Origin: Sipunculus nudus
Taxonomy: Eukaryota > Annelida > Sipuncula > Golfingiida > Sipunculidae
Direction of reading: 5' to 3'
Assembly: GCA_026874595.1 (NCBI GenBank)
Contig: CM049310.1
Span: forward strand, 52,216,558 to 52,280,557
DNA length: 64,000 nucleotides
Part shown: piece by piece, positions 23,534 through 37,002 of the stretch
Layout: the number at the start of each line of letters is the position of its first letter
Position numbering within the stretch: position 1 is the first letter of the stretch
Notes under the pieces: generated by a model
The model's input: only the letters and a program-made list of their open reading frames with translations
Databases searched by the model: none
What the model was told of the DNA's origin: nothing
Position numbers and translations under genes: made by a program

Positions 23534-23762
23534 CAGAGGATGCCGTCGTGGCCTTCAGTTACCTCTTTAATCCGTGTACGGTCCACTCGTGCGTACTAAC
23601 CCTTGCGTATTCTCTCTCTCTCGGCGGTAATGCTTTGGTTTTATTTCGCTACAGGGATTAACACTTAGCCTGCGCTTAGGTTAATGTCACGAGCAGAGAA
23701 GACTTCTGGGTAATCGCCTCAGCTGTTGACCTCTGACCCTGGACACCTTGCAGATGAGCAAC
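23534..23762 (-). other. candidate non-coding exon (splice signals on both sides)
   Basis: On the minus strand a pyrimidine-rich acceptor (CCTTTTATATTTTTTCAG) ends just before 23762, and a strong donor (CTCTG then GTAAGTACT) follows 23534. The enclosed 229 bp are richer in GC than the flanks. All three frames contain stops (the longest is about 28 codons from the acceptor), so if real it is a UTR or lncRNA exon. It could also be a chance pairing of sites. Confidence 0.3.
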
Positions 23763-26700
23763 CTGAAAAAATATAAAAGGCGAAATTTTTGTTTGTTTCC
23801 TCCTATTATCTCATTTTCTGCTGCCAAAATGTGCGGCATAAAAAATAGACAAATATTAGCGCTTACATAATTAATAAAATAGCAAAAGTTATTTATAATG
23901 GAATGAAATAGTTAAAGATTGTTCTACGGAATCGCCGCTCACATTTTTTCCAAGGATCTTCTCTTTGCAAATGAAGACCAGATCCCTGGTAATTGGTGCT
24001 ATGGCAGAAATCCCCAAAATGAATTCTAAAAGATATGGAAAATTTGCAAAATTTTGTGTTGATCATAAACACCATTTAAAGAGATGAAGCAAATTTTTAT
24101 TTTCTACACAAACTGGCAAATTCCACGTATTTTATCTTCAGCAGTGATTAAAAAAAAGAAAAATAATCCGTTCGCTTGTACCATATTTTTTATATTTCAA
24201 TAGTCCGTGTAAAATATTATTTTGTGTGGCCTTAATCATAAATAAGTAAATGATAATGTAAGGCAGCAGCAATGAACTCGAGGCTGTCATGGCACGTGGT
24301 CTTGGAGGATCCGTCCATGTCGGCCCTCTGACATCACGACCGGTTACTGGCCTGCCAGCGTGACTTCACATCTAGGTCTGAAGAACGCATTATTAGGCAA
24401 CATTATATATGCAAACATTTTCATCATTTCTGACCTCTCATGTCCTACAGATACACTCTAAGTTGACATTAACCAGACATATCGTTTGCAGTTTAAGTGT
24501 ACTTTCTAACAACACCAAATATGGACGAAGAAAGTTTCGTCCTTACTCAGCATATTGGTGAATCCCTCCGCATGTTTGTTGAATTTCAGACCGCACGAAT
24601 ACAAGCATGGCTTGTACACAATACAGTAAATGACTCGTTACTACTGAGACGGCGTTTCAGTTTCGGTTGTGAGTTCACATGTATTCTCTTGCGTTAATGC
24701 ATCATTCGTAGCATAATGTTAAGGCTTTTAACAACAATATGAATCAATATGATGGAAGACCATTGCGATGCATTCCTCGATATTGTTTGTATCACGACTG
24801 TAATAGGCTTACAAGCCAAATTATTAGTGTCTAATGAGTCGGTTTGTCACGGCTAATTAAGACGCGCGCCTCTGAAGGCTTGTTGACCACCACAGCCTAA
24901 CCTGATATCTTGAAAATGACAGGATGCAAGATCATAAAGCTAAAGCTAAATAAAACTCATCAAGGGGATTGTGTCCTTTCAGTATCGTCAATAGACCTAC
25001 ATGTATCTACATATCTTGGCTTTCTTTTGAATATGTTGAATATGTTTACATATATATTAAGCGGAACGGTACCAATCAATTCGCGTTCATCTGATTCAGT
25101 GCCAGGAAATCAATGTGTGAAACAAAAAAATAACATGCTGATCATTTACTTATTATTATTTATATATAATAATCAAAATACAAATATACATTGAAAGGTA
25201 CAAGCTATAGGAAATTTAACCGAATCCCTATAAATGCTCGAAAAAAGCCGTCTATCTTCAATTTAATTCACTTGATTATGTATAATAAATTGATTGTGTT
25301 TCATAGTTATAGCCTATAAATTTCAAGAAAAGAATATCATTTAATATTCTAGTAAACTAGAAAATTGTTAAATTAAGCCCTAACCCTTCCAAGTTCAGAG
25401 GTTAGAAGGTAGAGATGTTTTAATTCAGCAAGAAGATCGTGTGTCTAATATGAGGCCACAATACACTTGAAACAGCGCCATCTACTCCTGCGCCGTGAAA
25501 TTTCACGGTAATGAATGGCATGATTTCAGCACTACTTAATTTCTCATTCGATGACACAATCTGATTACAATTTTGCTTTTCTTGTTTTGGATATATTAGT
25601 GTTACAAATTCAGGGTACAATAAAATCATATGTGACTGGATAACCTTCCCCTACCTGGCGGGATTCTAGTGGATCTGCTAATACATTTTCATCTTCTTTC
25701 TTAAAGATTGAGAGTATGATTACGGATGCTTATTAATTGGAAAACTTACTTTTTAACACCCATATTATTGCATCATATTCAACGTTTGATTTTCTGCGTA
25801 TCTCTTTCCACCAGTGAATATTACTTGTTTTACCAAGGTATATTGGGATCGCTTCAGTTGTGCTTCATTTTCGTCTTAAATTTCAATTCTTTTACCCTTT
25901 AGTCAGAGCCGTGTAGGCTAGTGATAAATAACGTTTTGAAGATCTGAACCGAGATTCAAGTGAGTTGTGCTTACTTCTTAAAATCTCTCTTCTGTCGACA
26001 GGGACGTATACTACAGGGCTGAATACAGAAAGAGATAAAAATGAAAATGCAATTCAGTTATAATTGTACCTTATCAGAATAAACCCATGGTACGCTTTGA
26101 AAGAAATCTATGTTTATTGCACGAAATTTGCAATGGACCGACAGCCAATAGGGACATAGCTATTGGAAGGTGAAAACGGCAAAATAATCCGCCCACCTAA
26201 TACTCTATCACGATGGGGATCATGGCAGAAAGACCTATAAAGCAGCAGAGGAAAATCAACCCTGCCAAGTGGGAAGACCATATTTTCTTGTCAAAAAGTG
26301 TGATTTCTTAAAGGAGATAAACCAAAGTCGGTTTGATAGTGACACAAAGGATCATGATCGATATCTTCTCCTAAAAAGACCGTACCATAAATTTAGCCAT
26401 TTTAGACGTTAACTTGTTTGTTACATCTGACAAAATAAAATGAACGGGTTTAGCATTGACAAACAACAACAAAAAAATATTAATCACTGGATGAAGAAAG
26501 TTATAATGGATTATATGATCCTTCTTTTAACGGAAGTATACCGCAGTTATTAGGTCGGAAAACATTTTAAATCTTAAACAGAAGTCAAATTTACACATAA
26601 GTGATAAAACGCTACATAAATAATATTATATTCAATAAAAATCCAATACATCTGTTGATATTTTAAATATGAGTATGACGGTCCTGGCCTATTTTATTGT

Positions 26701-27575
26701 TCAAGATACCATTCCCTCTCAAGACGGAAACCGAAAACATCAATGATCCTCAATGCATAATTCGGAATCTTATTTGGGATATTATGTCATATAAATAACA
26801 TGGACTGAATCAGTGGCTGCCAAACTGCTTTATCCTACACTATAATAACAGAGGGAAGCGTTATTAGTAAGCAAAGAAGTGATTATTAAAATAAAGGTTT
26901 CCTTCAGCTGTCCAATATTGCCTTCATATATTACCCGATTAATAAGCACACCAAGGAAAACATTATAAAACCGATACCTAAATAACGATGACTTCAATTT
27001 ATTTAGCTATTAGTGATATTAATATTCCTCTCATGGCGTGGATACAAGTATTACTTATTGATTACTGTTAAAATTATATGGGCCGCAAGTATAATAAATA
27101 TCGATTTTCCCTGATATTAGATAACACATAACTAACTTCTGAAAGCACTATAGAACTGTGTAATGCAACTTCCTTGATTCCTATAATTCTCATATTTTGT
27201 CGGATAAAAATAACTACAATAGGAGTAATCTAAAACAAATAACAATACCATTATTCCATGTTATGCATTCATTCATAAATCTTAACTTGAGGCGTAGTCC
27301 TTGTTAGATATTAATCCTGAATTAGCATCATTACATAAAAACCTGGCCTTCATTTGCAAACAAAAAAATAATTAAAATAAAAACGCAGGATAAGGAAACG
27401 GCGAATTCATAGAAAATTCAACGTTTATATGAGGGATAGGAAAAGGACAGATATAAACTATGAATTAATCATATTTCGCTTTATCACAGGTCCCAGTGTT
27501 TCCCGAGAATAAATAACAGTCGTATTTCTCATTTTAAGCCTTGATGACGGGAACAAATGTTTCAGTTAATCCATT
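23763..27575. other. long unique AT-rich stretch, no gene seen
   Basis: No recognisable coding exon or repeat. A GC-richer block at about 24270-24390 (GAGGCTGTCATGGCACGTGG and following) stands out but has no frame I recognise. The texture fits intron or intergenic DNA. Confidence 0.4.
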
Positions 27576-27618
27576 ATATCTCAGTTAAAATACACATTAT
27601 ATCTCAGTTAAAATACAC

Positions 27619-27658
<40 letters not shown>
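27576..27658. repeat. 23-bp duplication plus (TA)n
   Basis: TATCTCAGTTAAAATACACA is present twice in tandem with a 23-bp period, followed by a TA array at about 27621-27658. Confidence 0.9.
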
Positions 27659-27662
<4 letters not shown>

Positions 27663-27699
27663 CCGCAAAATATATTAAAATATAATTGTAAATCCATTA

Positions 27700-28350
27700 T
27701 TGCTTAAGTTAATTTTATAAGAATTAATAAAAATCTAGTAAAGCCCATCCCTTTTGCTCTACGGAATCAGAGCTTAATTTTCTCTCAGGGGAAATTAACG
27801 TTTTAATTTTGCCCATTCGTTTGAATTAATTAAACATGTTAAAAAGAAGAAGGAAGAGTAATAAAATGAGTGATTTGGAGAAAAACGAAAGCCAAAAGCA
27901 GACACCTTGCGAATGCATTTAAGCTGATTGGAAGCAGTAGGGAAAATAGAAATTATAGCGTCGGTCTTAAAAGTGTAACCCGCAAACGAAGCGTCCTTAA
28001 TTGCGTTATAACTTTATTCTGCCCTCGTTACGGTAGTTCAGAAACATCTCCCATACTGTAAGGATATTTCTTCAACGAAGTTTAACTTGCTCCATATATT
28101 TTCAAGACAGCATTACGTCTGCATAATTATCCGAGAGTACTTTGTGAAAAAGCAGAATCGCAGGCCATTAGTCACTCCTACCGGAGAGGAAAACGCTTAT
28201 CCAGGAATGAATTGGTTGTAAACGGAAGCTTCTGCAATCAAACCGAGAAATAGTGCCTCTGAAATAAATGTTACCCATCACAGATAAGTGATAATGCTCA
28301 TACCTGATTGGATTACGGACGGGAAATGAGAACTTAATATTACTTTTTAC
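27700..28350. promoter_or_regulatory. candidate conserved non-coding element
   Basis: A repeat-free block with AGCTTAATTTTC, AACGTTTTAATTTTG and GAATTAATTAAAC (homeodomain-type cores), GATTGGAAGC and CCGAGAGTAC words, and evenly mixed composition. A 63-codon frame (27870-28061, +) is not convincing. Called on texture only. Confidence 0.2.
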
Positions 28351-31300
28351 TATGACAGACGAACGGAAAGGGGCATTCGGGGATTTTTTTGTTTTCTTCT
28401 GTTGTGAAAGGAACTGCAGCGGTTAGGCCGTGTTGTGAGCTTATGGATTTTTTTACAGCCGTTGGTGCGGTGGTGTTGTCACATTAGGTATGTATATATC
28501 TCCTTTTTTGTGTGGCAAAGGATCGCCAGACTCCGGAGAATTTTAAATATATAATGAATCGGGCGTTCGCAGTACTTTATTTTGGTCTTTGAGTCCAGTG
28601 TTTTTTTTTTCTGAGGAGCCATCAGACTTTTTCCACGTATTCATTAAGACTCAGAGTGTTAAGCCAACTCAGAGGTGTATTTTTCATATAATGGATAATA
28701 AAATATAATTTGCATTTTATTAGGGTTTGGATGATATTTATATTCCTTTTTTATCGGAGTTTGACCGTTAGGCGAATATTGATTGTAATGACCCGGACGC
28801 TCAAGGGTGAAACATATTCAAGAGCATGTACAGCATATACAGCTTCGCGACAACGCCTATGTCATATAGCAGACATACAATAATAAAATACTTAAAGAAT
28901 TTCCTACAAAACGTTATATTAAGTAAAGATGTGTAACATTTGTTATAAACAGAAACAATGCTTGAATAGTAATTCATATAAAGAATTACCATCATCCTTA
29001 TGTCGCGTTGACCTGACTTTTATTTCAAATCTCATTTCTGGCTTACAATCTTAAGGATAATGACTAATTCAGCAAATCACGTGCATGCAAAAGGCCGACG
29101 TGAAATATTGACATAATGTTAGGTTATTGATCTAGTTCTTTATTATTCCAGTGCCAAACCGGGTGATTTTATCATTTGTGAATTTTTGTATACATTAGGA
29201 AAATGTAAATATGTAGCTTGTATTAATTCTAAAAACTACCCTTCATTACCAAGAGCAACGTAGGCACGAAATGCCAAGGCTATCTTCTTCACACCGACCT
29301 TCAAATTTCAATTTAATTCTCAACATGATTACCCAAAGTAATATAATAGTTCTGCAGCATATATCATATTCTAAACGAAAAAAAAAATGTTTCTAAAATG
29401 ATCCTCACTCTATCTGTAAACTCCTGGGATTCAGCTAATAAATACTTATCATATAACTAATTAATATAATCATATGGATCTAGCCGTTAATACACGACTA
29501 CGCAGTTATTTATATTAGACTGTTAAGTCGACTTGAGTCGTGATACAAGTCATACGGAGAAATGCACTTCAATCGTCATCCATCCTATTGAAGCGATGTC
29601 GTGGTACGCAGCATGAGGGCTTGAGGCCTTTTAAAATATGACGAAAACGTTTGCGTCCGCATCGGGCTTTACAGTGCGGTTTTCGTTAATACTAATCAAG
29701 GCACTATGACATTTCGTTACCCCCTCTTATGTCAGATGGCCAAAAAGGGGCTAATATGGATATCTAATATGATTAAAGGGTGTTTACGACTAATTCTGGC
29801 TAACTAAAATACTTAAAAGTTCAGACGATATAATATGATATAATATCACTGTTATCATATGGATATCTTAATGATCATTCAATATACAGTGCCACTAACA
29901 ACAGGTCAAAGACCTTTCCTTCAAATAAAATATACTTCTCACTCAGCCAGGCTGAACCATTATTATTCCATTCCTACCAATGGCATACCTGCTGCCGCAC
30001 TCCCAGCAACAGCACTAGCCGATCTGAACAAAATTAATCTCATGGTGTTCTTTATTGGTGTCGTAAAGAACGTTGCAGAAAGCAACTGGCCCGCTATACG
30101 CCGTGTTTCTGGATTTGACGATAATATATATCTCTCTGCACTAAGCAATGTTTCAGCCAGAGAAGCACTGCCACCCTCTAGATTTGCAGAAAGTCCAGTG
30201 GAAGGGCATTTATATTCCCCGCACATGATTTACATTAATAATCAAGCAGGGCCATTTGGGTTTTTATGTTTCCCTTGTTTAACAGCTCCTAGGCGATAAT
30301 TGACATGCATACAATCAATTTATAGGCAACTCAGGCAGTATACTCATGCTGCAGAATAAATGACCAATTCACATTTGGTTTCTGCTGAAATATTACCCCG
30401 TTATTGAGGAAGACAAATCTCGTAAATTATTCGTGATGAATATGCAGTCGTTTATACCAGGGGGTACAAACCATCTCCCCATGTAAGAGCTGTACTGAAA
30501 AAAAGTAACTGTCAAACCGACTTTTATTTACAATATCTATTACCGACTGTATTTTCTTTTAAGAGGGAGCTCTCCAATAACCGACTGGTTTATCAATTTA
30601 CACAATATAGTAACGCTTGGACTGTGATTAATTATCCTAAATAGTTTTACAGAAATCAATCTTTATCTTAATACAGTACTAATTGATTATTACCTTTCTT
30701 ATTGCTAAGGCTACTCTATGATAACCGCTTGAAGAAAGAAGACGTTTGACCTTTATGCGTAACGGGAGTCATTTCATTAGCCATACTGTATAGTCAATAA
30801 TGTTTTAATCAGAATTATTCTTGAGCCCATTTGTTTTATCAGGATCATTAATATTATTTTATCCACCATAAATATATTTGAAGAAAGAGGGCATAAAGAC
30901 GTTACCACAGTACAGCAAAGAGTGTGCTACGGTATTACATCTTATCAGTCATGGATAATTTTTTTTCGGGGGGGGGGGGAGGTATGAGCACCGAGCCTTA
31001 TTATTACGTGTATAAAAATGTTCATTTATTCATGTATCAGACTAATATTTTATGCATTGAAAGATATTAAAGTTGCTTTATACATGTGCGCCATTCCAAT
31101 AATGTTTTTATGTGTCTTTCCTTCCAGGAACGGTCAAAATAAAATAAAAACGTTAAAGAAATCGCAAGCCCGTTCCATATGTTCCCCTAAATACTTTTCT
31201 GTGTGTAACCTTTTTTTGTATTTTTAGCTTTTATAAAGTTTAATTATATGTCTACAAAATGTCTAATGTAGCCAGCTAACGCAAATTGACAGTTAAGTAT

Positions 31301-31570
31301 AGGTCTACCAGCTAAAGGCATTGATAAATGAGTGAAATTTCAGATATATACATTGTACCTCTTCAGCCTACCTGTAGTTTCATGTAATCGGAGTATAATG
31401 CCGGTTTATATAAAGTGTATGATCAATGAGTTCTTGTATTCCATAACAAGTTTTTTTATGTTTAGCTAGGAATGAGCCAGACTTATTAACCTGCGGAATG
31501 TAGATCAACGGAGTGCATCAATCCCCTGACCCCAATAATTTATTCCCGAACGAACTAACAGAGCGACCCC
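28351..31570. other. unique DNA; one two-way open block
   Basis: At 29859-30299 a 146-codon frame on + and an 87-codon frame on - (29963-30226) overlap in DNA of more balanced composition than the flanks. I recognise neither peptide, so the block may be a decayed coding piece or a conserved non-coding element. The rest shows nothing. Confidence 0.25.
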
Positions 31571-31606
31571 TCTTCGAACCCCCTCCCCCCCCCCCCCCCC
31601 TCCCAC
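31571..31606. repeat. C-rich low-complexity tract
   Basis: CCCCCTCCCCC followed by a long C run and CTCCCACTGG. Confidence 0.85.
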
Positions 31607-34600
31607 TGGCGGCAGAGGAGGAGGCGCATCAGATCTACTGTCTTGCTAACTCAGGAAAATCTTCCCAAAATAGTTCAATAATGGTCTTTCGAATGGCTGG
31701 GATAGGCTTACACATTAGAAGGCACCGACAAAACATTACGGGGTTCGCTTTCATGTTATACGGGAGCTGACATTTCATGATATAATAGACCGGCTAGCCG
31801 GAAGCAAATATATCTTCAGTTAAACTGCACTAATGTTACAAACTTTCTGGGCGGCTTGTGCGCATTGTCCATTATGGCTCGAGCTTATATTTCAAATACA
31901 TGTATTTTGTTATATGATATCTAAGTTCATTTATTAATAAACAGTTCTGATTAAAGATTAACTTTGACCCCTGCCTAGCTATTGTTTTATATTTCAAAAG
32001 GGCAACTGCGAATTTTTAATCCCTGAACATTTTATTGGACATGAAAAATTAGCCTATATATACCAGCCAGCTTTTTTATAACGCCTTTTACTTTTATAAC
32101 AAGAAAATCGGATACTCACACAGAACTGTATCTGCCAAATTAAGCAGTATGCTTTATTGTTTGCTTTATGTTTGTGAATAATCGAAAGCACGAGGCCAAA
32201 CTATTTGGTTTGCATGGCAGAACTAAATGAAGAGTCTTTAATAACATACTTATAATCTGTACAGCTTCTAAGCTTCTGAGCTTCTAAGAGAGGTAATACT
32301 GTTCATAAAGTCTGATATCACCGACGAAGTCATTCTCACCCGAATACACTTTGCCTTCCATGTCGTTCGAGCCTGTTCCTTCTTGTAGCTTTTCTCAGTC
32401 CCCTTGAGAGCATACCATCCAAGTAGCCCTATTAGGCGCTACCAGTCTATCAGTTGTACTTTTGCCTGCCTCCCATGATCAGTACCAATTCACTCCTGGG
32501 AAGATAGAGAGCTCCCTTGTGGTAAAGACTTTGACCAGGAGACGCGAGACGCGAACCCGCAACCTACGCTCTTTACACAGCGCTTTACCGATATTGCCTT
32601 CTACCTATATCGTAAGCGCTGTTTGTTTTGATCTCGTATCCTCATTCGCTATACCAGAAGGGACACTGTATTTTGGTAAAATCAAATGAGACCCTGTGCT
32701 GGAAGACAAAACGGTTTACCAGCCAAGCGAGGAATACACGGAGCCAATGTTGTTCATTTCGCTCATCGCCCCGGAAACCGTTTGAACAGGCCACAGGCTC
32801 AGAGAGAAATTACCCTACACGTGGTTTGCACAGGTCCTTGTATACTTAGGCCCGGCCGGTGAGCTGTAATTCAAACGAAATGAAACAACATAAGCTCCAT
32901 GCGCGGCGCTTGAAGCGCAGCTCTGGGCGGAGCCATGATGCCTGCCGAGTGTTTGTTAACTAGCATTTGGTTGGCTGCTAGTCACATCAGCAGTTTTTTT
33001 TCCAGCATACAGACCTACCACCTGGTGTCTGAGTGTATCATAAACGGTCAAACCACACAGCGGGAGAATCAGTAGCTTCTTAAGAAGCGCAAGGTTTCCG
33101 CTGCCTCGGGAGCGTACCGCAACCTTGCGGTGACAAGTCCATTGCCTTACCCATTACGTGATCACGCTTATCACTTCCTGTATCTTTCCTTTTTAACTAT
33201 CATAAAAGATTCAAAACCTGAATATCAAAAAGTGTCTGAGTACCAGTCTGCAGCCTCAGCGGATGATTTACACGGGTGGCGCAGGATAATTATATCTTCC
33301 CCTAATGTTTTTCATGTAAGACCACGGGCAGGCTTGACTAAGATGAATGAATACGTCTTTGATAAAGATTTTGAATATATAAATCATAACAGCAGCTTTG
33401 TTCTAAAAGTTAGACCTCATGTGCAAGCCTGGCTTGCCTGTATTGAATTACCCGCTTATGGGCTAAATATGTCATTCAAAATAATCTTGGCTCACAGCTA
33501 ATCAAAGGTGTGAAGAATTCTTTAGGCAGATAAAATATGTAGAAAGTAACTTCATTCTGAGGGCTGTCTTCTTTAATTTAAGATTCCTCTGGTGAAGTGA
33601 AAGAGCAAAAAACTTGTCTAGACATATTTTCCTTCTGAAGGTAAAAAGATCAAATAAACCAGCGTTAATTTATAGTGGCTTTATAATTTATACACACTTA
33701 AGCAACAGAAGTATGGTCTCAAAGACAGGTAATATTACCGTATTCTAGTCTATATCTTCTGCATGGGTTCTATCAACTATATATACATAGGGTTTTTATC
33801 TTGCTTATGTTTTTTTTTTTTTTAGAAAATATACTTTTTTGCGTTTATTAACTTATTCGCTTCATGTTTAAGGTGTCTATGTGCTTTTTGTAATTCTATA
33901 TATCGTCTTTTAAAGGGTACGATTGGCATTTTATTTTAATAAATAACCATAACGATTTGTTTTTACATTTTACGTTTCCGCATATGAGTAATGGTTATGT
34001 TTTGATTATCAAGGTTTGGTTGGTTTCATTAATGTTTGAATGTTAAAGCAACATACGAAACAACATAAGTCAGTATATGCTTAGTGCATAATATCCTTTT
34101 TTATCTTATTTAATGCTTATGTGTAAATAGCAACAAACTTCTTTTAGTAAGAGTTGAGTACAAAATATAGCTGTATCTATATCAAATTTCATTTTTATTG
34201 GGCAGCCTGTTGAACATAAAGTTATGTTTGGCCAGCTGCACAAAGAGATATTGTATTAAAAAATATACTATGGTATATATCATATATTCTCAGCTTGGTT
34301 TCCTTCCTAGCTCGAAGCCATCCCTTTCATACTTTCGAAAGTCGTTTATTCAAGTTGTGACAGAATCTCATTTAATTCCCAATGTACCTTAAACTTATGG
34401 TATTTAATGTCAAAGTGTTTTCTCCTTTTCTTTGTTAAAATATTTTTTGTTTACAGATGTTTTTAAGTTTTTCTTTTGTTAATCTAATACATTACGCCAT
34501 GTAATATTTAAGTACCAAAGTGTGATATGAAAGTCGTTGAACGTTCCTTCCGTTTCATAGCCCCAAAAGTTTGGAATTTTCTTCCCATTACGCTTATAAA

Positions 34601-35084
34601 ATCTCAAACTCTTGTATATTTTAAAGAAATACTCTCCTTTTTTAATCTGAAATCTACCGTTATCAGTTCACCGGGGAGGAGAACTCCGGTGTAACAGTTC
34701 AAGCTACTGTTCCATTAGATCATTCTGTCGGTCACCGGAAAGCAATTTCACATTTTCCCCAAGGGCAGCCTATATCTGGAAGCCTAAAATACGTGAAATA
34801 TGCAATATATACAACCAATATATGAAATATAAATAACGCAAAATCTTTAATAAAACCAATATTTAAACAATAAAATGTCACAAAATGTTCATAATATTTT
34901 AATTATATTCATATTTACTCATACAGTTCAAAGAATCGCACGATAAGATATGTACAAAGATTAAACATAATCTGACAATAACAGATTAAAAAAAGAAATG
35001 ACAGTAACCAAAATAGAAATATGCATTCTCAGGAATGCACATTCAGGTTCACTAATGTATAAGTGAGTGACTGTTCATTTGTGA
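31607..35084. other. unique DNA with two weak tRNA-like relics
   Basis: Minus-strand tRNA-like remnants are at about 32540-32600 (GGTTGCGGGTTCGCGTC, a one-mismatch B box) and 33105-33168 (GCGTGATCACGTAATGGGTAAGG...GCAAGGTTGCGG, related to 8425-8484). A 123-codon frame at 33130-33501 (+) overlaps the second and is unrecognised. No gene is called. Confidence 0.3.
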
Positions 35085-35150
35085 TGTTACAGGTGCTCTT
35101 TTTATTGTGTGACACGGGCGTAATTCATGTTGTAGCGCTCTTGGAAGAGA
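35085..35150 (+). mobile_element. 5' fragment of the L1TR LTR, copy C
   Basis: It begins TGTTACAGGTGCTC, then TTTTATTGTGTGACACG and GTAATTCATGTTGTAGC, matching the first about 65 bp of LTR copy B. Similarity stops in AAGAGAAAAGAAAACC, so it is truncated. It lies about 840 bp from copy B in opposite orientation. Confidence 0.75.
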
Positions 35151-35989
35151 AAAGAAAACCAGTTTAAACCCTTAAGGAATAGAACATTCGTTTCATCCAC
35201 ACGGATGGAAAATACCAGGTGCATGATCATTGTTGAAGATGTGACCGATCATGCTTCAAGGAAAGCAATATCTATTTTGTTTTCCAGATCAACATATATT
35301 ACACCAGCACTGCAAATTCCCATATATACATTCTATGTTGGTTATCTTATTAAACTATAATCGACCTAACTACACAAAATGTCCACGTTGTCATCTTTTC
35401 TATGCCACTGTATGTTTCTCTATTATTTTTTAAACATGACGCATGCAATCTTAAACAAGATGAACGTACACATTAATGCACTTACTTCTATGTAAAAATT
35501 ATTAATATATAAACTTATAAATTAGCTCTATGAAAGTTGAATGACGCGTGCTGTAACACCATCTGTCGCCTTGACAAAACAGTGCCGCCTATGACTACCC
35601 TCCGTCAATGTCACAGTAGGTATCCATTGCTTTTAGCGGCTTGTATTACGTAAAGGAAAACTGCCTGTCCTGCCTGATAAGCTGACTTAAATAACAGGAA
35701 GTTACATTTTGTTGTTTCCATTAGGTACCGTCGTGTACAGAGGAGTTTGAAAAAATGCGTGTGGCATTTGTGTAAATTTGCCGCCAACATCATCTTAACT
35801 TCAAGACCACACTTCCGCTAGAGGCCATGTTTGTTTGGGATTGTCGGAATTACGTTGTCTCAGCTGTCAAACTTCACTACCAACATTTGTCACAACGTAA
35901 AAAAAAGTCTTCATCTTAAATATCAAATGTTCATGCTTGCAAAATTACTCTTAATGTTTATGTGATTTGCTTTGAAACTATTCTTATAT
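35151..35989. other. no gene seen
   Basis: Unique sequence between the LTR fragment and solo LTR copy B. Confidence 0.4.
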
Positions 35990-36787
35990 TGTTACGGAAC
36001 CGAATATAAACAGATCACGTATGCGTGATGAACACAAATTTTGTAATGGAGATAAAAAAAATCAGATTCTGTAACACTAGGCAGCGTGAAATATCTAGGG
36101 GAATGAATAAAGAAGTCAGTGTTTTTTTGTTAACAAATAACTATAATTTGTTCTTTAAAAAAAAACCTAACAATACAATACACTAAATCAATACAATTAT
36201 ACAGTAAAACAGCGGTATAGCAACATTTCAATACAATCACACAGAAAATAATGTGCACAGTACCTGGAACCAACACCGTCACAACGATAAATTCTTTAAA
36301 TGTATACTCTCGGAGAATGACAGTCCAGTGTAAAGCTCTTGCAACAACCATGAAAGTAAAATGAATTCCAAATGCCCAAAACCCAGGAGAACCTCTGAAG
36401 AAAATCTATAATTGCCGCACAGGTCGCATAAGGTCCCAGAAACTGACACACGGTTCTGCGTCCGCTGGAAATCTCCTCTGCTCTCTGCCCCTTTATATAC
36501 CTTCACACCTCAAGCCGAGAATTTTCCACTTCTCGAATAGTCTTAAGGATCCTACATAACACAGTAAACACGCGTTTCAGGAATTCTCTAGAAAACATCA
36601 CCGTGTGTACCCCTACATACCAGGGTCATCACGTGACCTCGGCCAGGCGTGAAAACCCAAGGCTAACATGACAACGAGAGGTTAACCAGTACGGATTTAA
36701 CATAGAATGTAACAATTAAACAGCTCGGCGAGGGTGTCACAACACGAGTTACGCTCGTGTCACACAATAAAAGGAGCACCTGTAACA
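35990..36787 (-). mobile_element. solo LTR, family L1TR, copy B
   Basis: On the minus strand it starts TGTTACAGGTGCTCC and ends GGTTCCGTAACA (798 bp). Over most of its length it matches copy A at 20317-21165: the TTTTATTGTGTG start, TATATAAAGGGGC promoter, GCAATTATAGATTTTCTTCAG, TTATTTGTTAACAAAAAA, CATCACGCATACGTGATCTG. Flanking tetranucleotides are ATAT and ATGT, a TSD with one change. The AATAAA of copy A reads AACAAA here. No internal region or PBS is present. Confidence 0.85.
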
Positions 36788-37002
36788 ATGTATTTTAACG
36801 TACTACATTAATTTTCCTCTTCATCACATTTATACCTAAGCCACAGGTGTATTAAGAAACCCCTGTACATTGTGGGGTACAGCTTTCTTTAACCATAATC
36901 CGTAAGCGAGATGTACACTGTAGAAAAACAATAACCTACTATGAAAAAGAGAATTAATAATGCAAGTGCAAAGGTGAACTTCACAAAAAAACATATAATT
37001 TT
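36788..37002. other. no gene seen
   Basis: Short unique AT-rich stretch. Confidence 0.4.
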
